This document shows, in pieces, positions 15,186-21,899 of a DNA stretch of 29,479 bases. The stretch lies in the NCBI GenBank assembly GCA_005882955.1, contig VBBB01000067.1, positions 1,745-31,223 on the forward strand, in the 5' to 3' direction. Below the pieces are notes generated by a model. It did not search any database. It saw nothing but the letters and a program-made list of their open reading frames with translations, and had not been told where the DNA came from. Positions within the stretch are counted from its first letter, which is position 1. The number at the start of each line of letters is the position of its first letter. The DNA comes from Candidatus Bathyarchaeota archaeon (GTDB lineage Archaea > Thermoproteota > Bathyarchaeia > 40CM-2-53-6). Both the position numbers and the translations under genes were made by a program.

Positions 15186-16865
15186 ACGCCAAGCGTACAG
15201 TTCTCGCTCACCGATCTTGAGGGTCTCCTTGGTAAGACTGTGCCCAGGGACAAAGAGGACCTCAACGAGATCTTCGCTTTCGTCAAAGGAGATGTGGAAT
15301 CTCTTGAAGGGAACGCCGTTTCCATCGAAGTCAAGGATAGCAACCGTCCAGACATTTGGGCTGTCGAAGGAATGGCCAGGGCTCTTCGAGGCTACTTGGG
15401 AGTCGGCCGAACGAAAGAGATACGACTCGCAGGGAGGTCGAATCTGAAAGTTGTCATCGACAAGCGCGTTAAGCCGATTCGTCCCTTCATCTCGACCGCA
15501 ATCGTCAAGGGTCTACAGCCAACCGATGAGGCGTTGAAGAGCTGGATCAATCTTCAGGAAAAACTCGACCAGACCTATGGGAGGAAGAGAAGGAGGGCTT
15601 CAATAGGATTCTATCAAGCCGACCTGATACAATCTCCACTCTCGTACACGGTCGCCAATCCCGACATAATCACCTTCGCTCCCTTAGGATCGGAGAATAA
15701 ACAGAGTCTCCGAGACATAGTCGAGAACCATCCGAAGGGAGCAGAATATGGAGAAATCATTTCCCAATTTGAAACATGGCCCATACTCGTCGATGGCGCT
15801 GACAATGTCCTCTCGCTCCCCCCGGTGATCAATTCTAACGATCTCGGGAGGATTACTACGGAGACGAAAAACATTCTCATTGAAGTTACGGGTACGAACG
15901 CTGAGACTGTTCATAATACTCTGAAAATTGTGGTTTCAACTCTTGCAGAGAGAGGAGGAAAAATCTACAGCTGCCTCGAAATCTACCCTTACGGCTCCCC
16001 ACGAAGATTCGTTAGTCCGGACCTGAGCCCAACACGGGCACAGCTTCGCCTGTCCTACATCAACACGCTTCTGGGAACGTCGCTTACATTGAAGGAGGCT
16101 TCGCGATTAGCTGAAAGAGCAGGATACAGGGTCCGAATAGCCACAGGGGATACTATTCAATTGGAGATTTCTTGCTATCGAACTGACATTATGCACTCTG
16201 TGGACATCATTGAAGACATCGCAATTGCTATGGACATTAACAAGTTGAAGCCTGTGTGGCCCAAGATCTGGACTGTGGGCAACTTTGCGAAAGAGACAGA
16301 CGAGACCGAGAGTGTCGGCGAGACCATGATCGGACTGGGTTTCCAGGAGGTTCTGACTTACGCATTGACATCGCCAGCAGTAGTTTCAAACAACGTGCAG
16401 TCGATTGACGGAAAGTTGGTTGAGCTCTTGAATCCAAGAATGACTACCCACACCGTAGTGAGAAGCTGGCTTCTGCCTAGCCTTCTAGAGATTCTCTCTC
16501 ACAATACACATGTTGACTATCCTCAGAGAATCTTCGAAATTGGACCGTATATCAGTCGCGGAGAAAACCTGATCCACCCAATCCAAGAAAGCCGGAAACT
16601 AGCCGCGGTAACAATCCACGCAAACGCTGGATTCACCGAAATTCGTTCTTCATTTGATGCGCTGGCACAGAACAAGGGTCGATCATTCCAGATCAAAGAG
16701 ACAGAGCATCCCAGTTTCCTATCAGGAAGGTGTGGAGCGATAACATCAGATGGAACAGAGGTTGGAGTCATCGGAGAGCTGAATCCACGAGTCATCAAAT
16801 CCTGGGGGCTGAATCTTCCAGCTGCAGCATTCGAAATGGAAATGTCCGCCCTATCTTTGACATAG
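15186..16865 (+). CDS. pheT: Phenylalanyl-tRNA synthetase beta subunit (probable ACG start)
   Basis: The structural and editing subunit of PheRS. The conserved N-terminus (PSVQFSLTDLEGLLGKTVPR) lies upstream of the first GTG at 15240. In frame, the codon at the place of the normal initiator is ACG at 15186-15188, with GGTGAG as a ribosome binding site at 15174-15179, 6 nt upstream. No ATG, GTG or TTG exists between it and the in-frame stop at 15162. From ACG the protein is 559 residues, the usual archaeal length. Seen further on are DSNRPDIWAVEGMARALRGYL, the B5 domain region, GLGFQEVLTYALTSP, and the class II-like fold near FEIGPYISRG and VGVIGELNPRV. An ACG start is unusual; a T-to-C error or real mutation of ATG is the alternative. 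It is followed by trpS after 24 nt. Confidence 0.9.
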   Translation, partial: TPSVQFSLTDLEGLLGKTVPRDKEDLNEIFAFVKGDVESLEGNAVSIEVKDSNRPDIWAVEGMARALRGYLGVGRTKEIRLAGRSNLKVVIDKRVKPIRPFISTAIVKGLQPTDEALKSWINLQEKLDQTYGRKRRRASIGFYQADLIQSPLSYTVANPDIITFAPLGSENKQSLRDIVENHPKGAEYGEIISQFETWPILVDGADNVLSLPPVINSNDLGRITTETKNILIEVTGTNAETVHNTLKIVVSTLAERGGKIYSCLEIYPYGSPRRFVSPDLSPTRAQLRLSYINTLLGTSLTLKEASRLAERAGYRVRIATGDTIQLEISCYRTDIMHSVDIIEDIAIAMDINKLKPVWPKIWTVGNFAKETDETESVGETMIGLGFQEVLTYALTSPAVVSNNVQSIDGKLVELLNPRMTTHTVVRSWLLPSLLEILSHNTHVDYPQRIFEIGPYISRGENLIHPIQESRKLAAVTIHANAGFTEIRSSFDALAQNKGRSFQIKETEHPSFLSGRCGAITSDGTEVGVIGELNPRVIKSWGLNLPAAAFEMEMSALSLT

Positions 16866-16889
16866 CCCCATCTCAGAGATGTGTGAATT

Positions 16890-18029
16890 ATGGTTGACAG
16901 GAAATTCGTCGTAACTCCGTGGGAAGTCACTGGCGAAGTCGACTATGAACGGCTGATTCGCGACTTTGGAACCCAGCCTATAGTGGGTCCTCTCGCAAAA
17001 CGACTCGAAGGAATCCTAAGCGACGCCGCATATCTCGTGCGTCGTCAGGTCTTCTTCTCCCATCGGGATCTGAACGTTGTTCTTGATGACCATGACAAAG
17101 GTAAGGGGTTCTTCCTCTACACTGGTCGTGGCCCTAGTGGTCCGATGCACATCGGCCATATTCTCAGCTTCTACTTCACCAAGTGGCTCCAAGACAAGTT
17201 CCACGTCAACGTCTACATTCAGATGACCGATGATGAGAAATTCCTCGAGGAGAAGAGGAGCCTCACCTACGAAGATACGCAGAAATGGGGCCAAGACAAT
17301 ATCCTCGAATTCGACCCCGACGAGACGTTCATCTTTCAAGACACAGAGTTCGTTGGCCACGCCTACCCTATGATCCTGAAGATCGCTCGGAGAATAAATT
17401 ACAGCACCGCGAAGTCAGTTTTCGGCTTCACCGGCGAGACCAACATCGGAATGAGCTTCTACCCCGCAATACAGATCCTTCCAAGCCTGTTCGAGAAGAA
17501 ACGCTGCCTCATACCCTCAGCCATCGACCAAGACCCGTACTGGAGAATACAACGAGACATCGCAGAACCGCTCGGATTCCACAAAGCAGCCGCTATCCAC
17601 AGCAAATTCCTCCCACCACTGACTGGGATACAGGACAAGATGAGCTCGTCCAAACCCGAAACCGCCATCTATCTCAACGATGACAACAAGACCGTACGGA
17701 ACAAGATCTACCGACACGCCTTCTCAGGAGGACAAGCATCCATCGAAGAACACCGCAAACTCGGCGGCAACCCTGTCATTGACGTTCCCTTCCAGTGGCT
17801 CTACATGTTCTTCGAACCCGACGACAAACGCATTGAAGAAATCCGGTCAGAATACAAGGGCGGACGAATGCTAACAGGAGACCTGAAAGATATCCTGGTC
17901 GAGAAAGTGACCAAGTTCTTGCGGGAGCATAGAGAACGGAGAGAGAAGGCGAGGGCTCAGGTACATCTATTCAAGAAAGATGGTGCCCTCGCACGAGAGA
18001 TGTGGAAGCACGATTTCAGCAAATCGTAG
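16890..18029 (+). CDS. trpS: Tryptophanyl-tRNA synthetase
   Basis: A class I synthetase that charges tRNA-Trp, 379 residues, the archaeal/eukaryotic form. The signature HIGH sequence is at residues 87-90 (GRGPSGPMHIGH) and KMSSS at 250-254 (DKMSSSKPE). QMTDDEKFLEE, SAIDQDPYWRIQRD and FQWLYMFFEPDD are typical of archaeal TrpRS. ATG 16890 gives the family start. The gene follows pheT by 24 nt and is probably in the same operon. By chance or design its substrate tRNA-Trp gene is also in this window at 24379, with three introns. No missing residues were noted. Confidence 0.96.
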   Translation: MVDRKFVVTPWEVTGEVDYERLIRDFGTQPIVGPLAKRLEGILSDAAYLVRRQVFFSHRDLNVVLDDHDKGKGFFLYTGRGPSGPMHIGHILSFYFTKWLQDKFHVNVYIQMTDDEKFLEEKRSLTYEDTQKWGQDNILEFDPDETFIFQDTEFVGHAYPMILKIARRINYSTAKSVFGFTGETNIGMSFYPAIQILPSLFEKKRCLIPSAIDQDPYWRIQRDIAEPLGFHKAAAIHSKFLPPLTGIQDKMSSSKPETAIYLNDDNKTVRNKIYRHAFSGGQASIEEHRKLGGNPVIDVPFQWLYMFFEPDDKRIEEIRSEYKGGRMLTGDLKDILVEKVTKFLREHRERREKARAQVHLFKKDGALAREMWKHDFSKS

Positions 18030-18137
18030 CAACCAGGATCCTTCGACCCGTGTTTCCCAGTCCTCTAACCGGCCGTCCTCCTTTCCGACCAGCGCGGTTT
18101 AAATCAGAACAGGCCTACTTAGGGACACGCATACCCG

Positions 18138-18545
18138 GTGACAAAATCCGCAACTCGCCTACGAGTCTCGGTCAGAAAGAGGACTAATGTACGACTGAGA
18201 GTCGTCGGGTTGGCTGTTGTGGTAATAGTTATGGCTGCAGCACTAACGTATCTCCTGATTCCGCCGTTGACAATTGACGTCTCGGGCGTTGTAAGTATTC
18301 AATCAGCGTATCAAGTAAATTTTGACAGTCTTTCACAATTTCCTTATTCCGTTAGAATCGACGCTAGTGGAAGGTATTCAATTAGCATTCCAAACCAACA
18401 GTCCTACGCGGTCTTCTTGTACTTGGAAAGTAGTTCAGGCAACGGTCTTGCAGCCCTGCTAAGATGCGGAACCATAGATCTGTACCAGACCACGAAACTC
18501 GGATCAGCCTACAACTATAACATAGTCCCGGGACAATGCTCGTGA
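18138..18545 (+). CDS. Hypothetical membrane-anchored extracellular protein
   Basis: A 135-residue protein from GTG 18138 with a basic N-terminus (TKSATRLRVSVRKRTNVRLR) and one hydrophobic segment (VVGLAVVVIVMAAALTYLLI). The remaining roughly 90 residues are beta-rich (VSGVVSIQSAYQVNFDSLSQ and so on), suggesting a small outward-facing domain on a membrane anchor or signal peptide. Two cysteines near the end (LLRCGTIDL and GQCS) could form a disulfide. No family is recognised. It lies between trpS and map in the same direction, with gaps of about 108 and 82 nt, so it may have its own promoter. The composition is not unusual for the window. Confidence 0.65.
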   Translation: MTKSATRLRVSVRKRTNVRLRVVGLAVVVIVMAAALTYLLIPPLTIDVSGVVSIQSAYQVNFDSLSQFPYSVRIDASGRYSISIPNQQSYAVFLYLESSSGNGLAALLRCGTIDLYQTTKLGSAYNYNIVPGQCS

Positions 18546-18627
18546 GTCAGATAGTGAATCCTACTAACTCCCACGAGATAAGTGAAATGAGCAAAATCTC
18601 TAAACCGTCAGGCAGTTAACATAGCCC

Positions 18628-19539
18628 TTGTTCGACTCTCAAGCCCTTGACTCGTTCAAGAAATCAGGCGACATCGTAGCTAGGCTGCGTAAGGAAGTCC
18701 CTGGTCTAGTCAAGTATGGCAAGCCTGCCATCCAAATCTGTGAAGGACTAGAACAGAAAATCAGGGACTTTGGCGGAAAACCCGCTTTTCCCGTCAACGT
18801 TGGAATAAATGACGTTGCAGCACACTACACTTCGCCTCCCGGTGACACCCTAACAATACCCGCCGCTTCCCTGGTGAAAGTGGATTTTGGGGTCCATGTC
18901 GAGGGTTATGTCACGGATACTTCAGTCACTATCTGCCTAGACCCGAGGTTCGAACCCTTAGCTCAAGCAGCGGATGAGGCTCTCCAGAATGCGATACGTG
19001 CGTTCAAGCCCGGTGTCAAGCTCTCTGAGATAGGACGAATAGTCCAGACCACCATCACCCGGGTAGGCCTACGGCCCATTAGCAATTTGACCGGCCACAA
19101 GATCGAACGATACACGATACACGCAGGAAAATCCGTCCCCAGCGTCTCGGCGATGGGAATGAACGGGACAAAGATCGAAGAGGGCGAGGTCTTCGCCATC
19201 GAACCCTTCGTGACCCTAGCAAAGGCCCAGGGAGCAGTCACTAACGGTTCAAGTGCCTACATCTACAGGTTCGCAAAACCAAAAGGCGCAACCTCAGAAG
19301 ACTCCAAAAAAGTACTTGCCTTCATACAAGCCAATTTCTCGACCCTCCCCTTCGCGTCGAGATGGCTAGAGAAAGCATTCCCAAGAGAAGTCGGCAAAAA
19401 GGCGCTTCAGGACCTAATCCGGAACAAGTGCATAAGCGCCTACCCAGTTCTGATAGAGGCAAGCAACAACCCAGTAGCTCAATCAGAACACACTGTCCTA
19501 GTAAATCACGACAGCTGTACCATACTTACCGGACAGTAA
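18628..19539 (+). CDS. map: Methionine aminopeptidase, type II
   Basis: This removes the initiator methionine from nascent proteins in the cytoplasm. The 303-residue archaeal type II enzyme has the pita-bread fold with metal ligands D86 (KVDFGVH), D97 (VTDTSV), H157 (TGHKIE), E192 (AIEPFV) and E287 (SEHTVLV). H66 in AAHYTSP is the substrate-side histidine. The start is TTG at 18628-18630, and no better ATG is nearby. The length is normal and all ligands are present. The T-rich tract at 19843-19864 is a candidate terminator, about 300 nt downstream. Confidence 0.95.
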   Translation: MFDSQALDSFKKSGDIVARLRKEVPGLVKYGKPAIQICEGLEQKIRDFGGKPAFPVNVGINDVAAHYTSPPGDTLTIPAASLVKVDFGVHVEGYVTDTSVTICLDPRFEPLAQAADEALQNAIRAFKPGVKLSEIGRIVQTTITRVGLRPISNLTGHKIERYTIHAGKSVPSVSAMGMNGTKIEEGEVFAIEPFVTLAKAQGAVTNGSSAYIYRFAKPKGATSEDSKKVLAFIQANFSTLPFASRWLEKAFPREVGKKALQDLIRNKCISAYPVLIEASNNPVAQSEHTVLVNHDSCTILTGQ

Positions 19540-19842
19540 TTAACAGTCAACAACATGTCCGCAAGGAGACAGCCCCAGAGATTCAGCATCAATCCATATC
19601 CCATAATCGCAGATAAGCGCGGCGGATGGTCGTCCCCTGAAAACCGCCTAGGAATCGCCATAGAATCAGAAAACCGACCATCATCGCGCTAGTCTTGCCA
19701 GATCGGTGAAGACGAGCCCGCCGACCACTCTAACATTTCCCGGTCAAATTTCAACAGGCTCATAAATCTAGAATATTTTCGAAAACGACTGAACCTTGCG
19801 ACGCGGATCCAACGAAGTCTTGAGCCATGCAAGACAGCTGTC

Positions 19843-19864
19843 TCTTTTCTTATCTTTCTTTTTC
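19843..19864 (+). terminator. Plus-strand T-rich terminator candidate downstream of map
   Basis: A pyrimidine tract with several T4-T5 runs (TTTT, TTT, TTTTT) between 19843 and 19864, typical of archaeal intrinsic termination. It is the first such tract after map. Confidence 0.5.
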
Positions 19865-19900
19865 TACTAACTATTTCTCGACCCCCCAGGGGGTATGTCC

Positions 19901-19910
19901 AAACAAAAAA
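19901..19910 (-). terminator. Minus-strand oligo-T terminator candidate after the zinc-ribbon membrane gene
   Basis: AAACAAAAAA on the plus strand reads T6 plus GTTT on the minus strand, downstream of the 20002-20391 gene. The nearby CCCCC-A-GGGGG palindrome could also take part. Confidence 0.45.
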
Positions 19911-20001
19911 GTCCTTCACACTTTCAGTGCAAGACTGCCACCAATGCTACACGGAAGAAGCCGGTATAGGCCGGAGAACCTTATCCTGTGCTAGGAACGG
20001 G

Positions 20002-20391
20002 CTAGCGGCGTGTGGGTCCGTCGTAGTAAATGCCCGTTATCGAGAGGCTCGCGACCCCGCACTGGGTGCACATGCCCAGCTTCTTGAAGACAAAATCGCC
20101 GACTGCGAAATTCTTGATCTGCTTGAAGCTGCACTGTGGACATTTCACTATCGACATGACCTTGAGCGGAGCCGGGTTGGCTAACGCGTAGCCCCGTCTG
20201 ACTCTGAAGACTGAAAGAACAACAAACCCGAACGATAGCACCGCGACCGTGAAGTACAATGTCGCCAGAGTAACGTCTGAACTGAATGTCGACAGTGCGA
20301 GGTTGAGTGTGTAGAAGGCGATTATGATTAGGACTATGGAGATCAGCATTACTCCTATTGAGGGACCGCTCCGCGGTCTCGGCTGAGACAC
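20002..20391 (-). CDS. Membrane protein with two helices and a C-terminal zinc ribbon
   Basis: A 129-residue protein. Two transmembrane segments at about 12-34 (IGVMLISIVLIIIAFYTLNL) and 42-62 (ATLYFTVAVLSFGFVVLSVF) are followed by a positively charged turn and a cytoplasmic-type zinc ribbon with KCPQCS and MCTQCG as metal knuckles. It starts 9 nt after the stop of the upstream DUF1512-like gene, so the two form an operon and may form a membrane complex. No named family is recognised and its function is unknown. The zinc ribbon might bind nucleic acid or a partner protein. Confidence 0.75.
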   Translation of the reverse strand: MSQPRPRSGPSIGVMLISIVLIIIAFYTLNLALSTFSSDVTLATLYFTVAVLSFGFVVLSVFRVRRGYALANPAPLKVMSIVKCPQCSFKQIKNFAVGDFVFKKLGMCTQCGVASLSITGIYYDGPTRR

Positions 20392-20400
20392 TTTAACAGT

Positions 20401-21531
20401 CTACTGTCCTATGCCTATCGTGTTGCCTATTCCGGCGATTATAACCGTGTCGCCGGGCTTGCTCCGTTCCACGATGAGGTTCTTAATCCTCTCGATAACC
20501 TTGTCTCCCGCCTCAAGTATCTCTTTCTTCATAGGAGTAATCGCCTCCAGAATACTCTCTTTGACAATGACCGCGTAGACCGGTATCTTCTGCTTAGTAG
20601 CTTCCTGCTCGATCTTGAAACGCTCCGTCCCAATTCCACCAATCGCGGCCCCAATGCCCTCACTGATCTCACCCGTCGTCTCGCCCTCGAACTTCAACGC
20701 GGCATCCACCATCACGATCATCGAAACCTTTCCATCATTCTCTTGAAGGAGGGATTGTATGGCGTCCCCCGGTTTTCCAACATTCCCCCCCGGACCCTCG
20801 GCCTTGAGAGCGATTATTCTCCGATCCTCCATCGTCGTCTCAGCAACCATGATATCCTTCTCGACCTTACGCTGAGCCTTATCCTTCATCAACTTGGACG
20901 CAACAAGCGGCCCAAGCCCATCCCCTATCGGCTGCCCCTCAGCAAAAGCTCGCCCCGCACCCAGGTAGGCTTCAGCCTCCTGCATAATCATAGGAAGTAG
21001 AGCCTGAAGCTGAATGATGATGAATATACTATTCGTCTTCTTACCCAGAAGATAGAAGTGGCGTATTATCCGGAAAATAGTGTTCAAGGCCCAAGAAGCC
21101 TCGACAAGGTTCTCAAGGTTGTTGACCTGAGCGGAGTCGGCACCGGGCGCCATCTTCTGAACATCCTCCTTGAACTTCACATCACGAACATCCAAGAGAT
21201 GGTCGAACTTGCTCACAATGCCCGACGGGTCCATGTCCACCGGAGTAATCAAGAATGATTCCATCAGCACATTTAGTTGAGGCAATGGGTCCATGGTCGG
21301 CTTGCCGATCTCCTTGATAGTCTTCAACGCCAGATCCTTCGCCTGGGTCCGAATGAGGTCGAGGCGTCGTAATCCCCTGTCAATATCCCACATGTACTGA
21401 CGCATCTGGAGCTTCTGCCCAAATCCGAAGAAGAGAAGGACAAACAGGAGTGTGAAGATTAACTGAGTGACAGTGCCTAGATTGTTGAAAATGCTGCTTA
21501 GAGGGCTTAGAGGGCTGAAAATATCGAGCAA
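20401..21531 (-). CDS. DUF1512-type archaeal membrane-anchored protein
   Basis: A 376-residue protein with a single N-terminal transmembrane segment (QLIFTLLFVLLFFGFGQKL), then QMRQYMWDIDRGLRRLD and a long soluble part. Recognisable stretches are NSIFIIIQLQALLPMIMQEAE, IGDGLGPLVASKLM and KPGDTVIIAGIGNTIGIGQ at the C-terminus, with glycine-rich loops such as EGIGAAIGGIGTE. The pattern matches the conserved archaeal DUF1512 family, of unknown function, widespread in Thermoproteota. It starts at TTG (21529-21531) and is the first gene of a two-gene unit. A CTTTATAA box at 21589-21596 lies about 62 nt upstream. The glycine-rich C-terminus is suggestive of nucleotide binding, but no canonical Walker motif is visible. 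Confidence 0.8.
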   Translation of the reverse strand: MLDIFSPLSPLSSIFNNLGTVTQLIFTLLFVLLFFGFGQKLQMRQYMWDIDRGLRRLDLIRTQAKDLALKTIKEIGKPTMDPLPQLNVLMESFLITPVDMDPSGIVSKFDHLLDVRDVKFKEDVQKMAPGADSAQVNNLENLVEASWALNTIFRIIRHFYLLGKKTNSIFIIIQLQALLPMIMQEAEAYLGAGRAFAEGQPIGDGLGPLVASKLMKDKAQRKVEKDIMVAETTMEDRRIIALKAEGPGGNVGKPGDAIQSLLQENDGKVSMIVMVDAALKFEGETTGEISEGIGAAIGGIGTERFKIEQEATKQKIPVYAVIVKESILEAITPMKKEILEAGDKVIERIKNLIVERSKPGDTVIIAGIGNTIGIGQ

Positions 21532-21588
21532 TGCAACAGATAGCAGCCGATGTCCCCCGAGCGCTGAAGGTTAATTGTCCCCTGCGCG

Positions 21589-21596
21589 TTATAAAG
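21589..21596 (-). promoter_or_regulatory. TATA box of the DUF1512 operon
   Basis: CTTTATAA on the minus strand, about 62 nt before the TTG start, implies a leader of about 35 nt. Confidence 0.5.
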
Positions 21597-21637
21597 ATTG
21601 ATTACGCGCGATTTCCCAATCATAACTCTGAAGATAG

Positions 21638-21643
21638 AAAAAA
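21638..21643 (-). terminator. Oligo-T terminator after 5S rRNA
   Basis: Six T on the minus strand, 45 nt beyond the 3' end of 5S, preceded by an AT-rich stretch. This is typical of archaeal stable-RNA termination. Confidence 0.55.
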
Positions 21644-21687
21644 TCGATGAAGCAAAATTCTAGAACTTTCCAGAATTTTCAAATGAG

Positions 21688-21834
21688 GTTGGCAGCGGTC
21701 TAAGCTTCGCGTGGGATCTCTCACCACACTACCACAGAGATCGCCTGGGAGATTCACTTCCGTGCTTCCGGTACGAGCGTTCCTCGTTCTTTCGGAATGG
21801 GTACGGGTCCTAGCTCCCAGCTATGGCCGCCAAC
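21688..21834 (-). rRNA. rrf: 5S ribosomal RNA, interrupted by a 26-nt insertion in loop III
   Basis: The gene is 147 nt; without the insertion it is 121 nt. Helix I is formed by GTTGGCGGC at the 5' end and GCTGCCAAC at the 3' end. Helix II is CTGGGAG with CTCCCAG. The universal ACCCGTACCCATTCCGAA and CACGGAAGTGAA stretches of archaeal 5S are present, then GGCGAT, GGTAGTGTGGTGAGAG and GCGAAGCTTAGAC in the helix IV/V region. Between CCGAA and CACGG, where other 5S RNAs have a direct AA-CA loop, there are 26 extra nt (21765-21790). The gene stands alone, as 5S usually does in Thermoproteota. It has a TATA box at 21864-21871 and a T6 terminator. It was found by reading sequence and pairing only; a covariance-model search would settle it. 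Confidence 0.93.
21765..21790 (-). other. Predicted BHB intron in the 5S rRNA gene (26 nt)
   Basis: The RNA around the insertion folds as bulge-helix-bulge. The central helix is UCCG with CGGA, 4 bp, perfect. The 5' bulge is AAA and the 3' bulge is AGC, 3 nt each. The inner helix is GAACGAG with CUCGUAC (one A-A mismatch) closed by GAACG. Cutting after the second base of each bulge removes exactly the 26 nt that homology marks as extra and rejoins CCGAA to CACGG, the normal 5S loop. The outer helix is short (U-A, a mismatch, two C-G pairs). It could instead be a retained expansion hairpin, as a different insertion is in Halococcus morrhuae 5S. Confidence 0.75.
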
Positions 21835-21863
21835 CCCACTAAACCCCACGGGTCAGAAATCGC

Positions 21864-21871
21864 TTACATAA
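21864..21871 (-). promoter_or_regulatory. TATA box of the 5S rRNA gene
   Basis: TTATGTAA on the minus strand is centred about 33 nt before the mature 5' end, compatible with start of transcription a few nucleotides upstream of 5S and trimming. Confidence 0.6.
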
Positions 21872-21899
21872 GCCTTCCCGGAAAAGCCCGTCCATCCGA

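Larger units (their letters stand above)
19540..20001. other. Intergenic region with small ORF, inverted repeat and convergent terminators
   Basis: There is no assigned gene for 462 nt. A 45-codon ORF starts at ATG 19555 and ends at TAG 19690-19692 (MSARRQPQRFSINPYP...); its reality is doubtful. Within it, GATGGTCG (19625-19632) and CGACCATC (19675-19682) form an 8-bp inverted repeat with a 42-nt loop, so the stretch could instead be a structured RNA or terminator stem. Further on are a T-rich run on the plus strand, a CCCCC-A-GGGGG hairpin at 19883-19893 and an A-rich run that gives U6 on the minus strand. Confidence 0.35.

Noticed and set aside
19625..19682. C/D box sRNA on the minus strand in the map downstream region
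   Set aside because: GATGATG and CTGA occur, but only 9 nt apart and without a second C'/D pair.
19883..19893. CCCCC-A-GGGGG as a strong stem-loop
   Set aside because: The loop would be a single base, which is sterically impossible as an RNA hairpin unless pairs open. It is kept only as a note.
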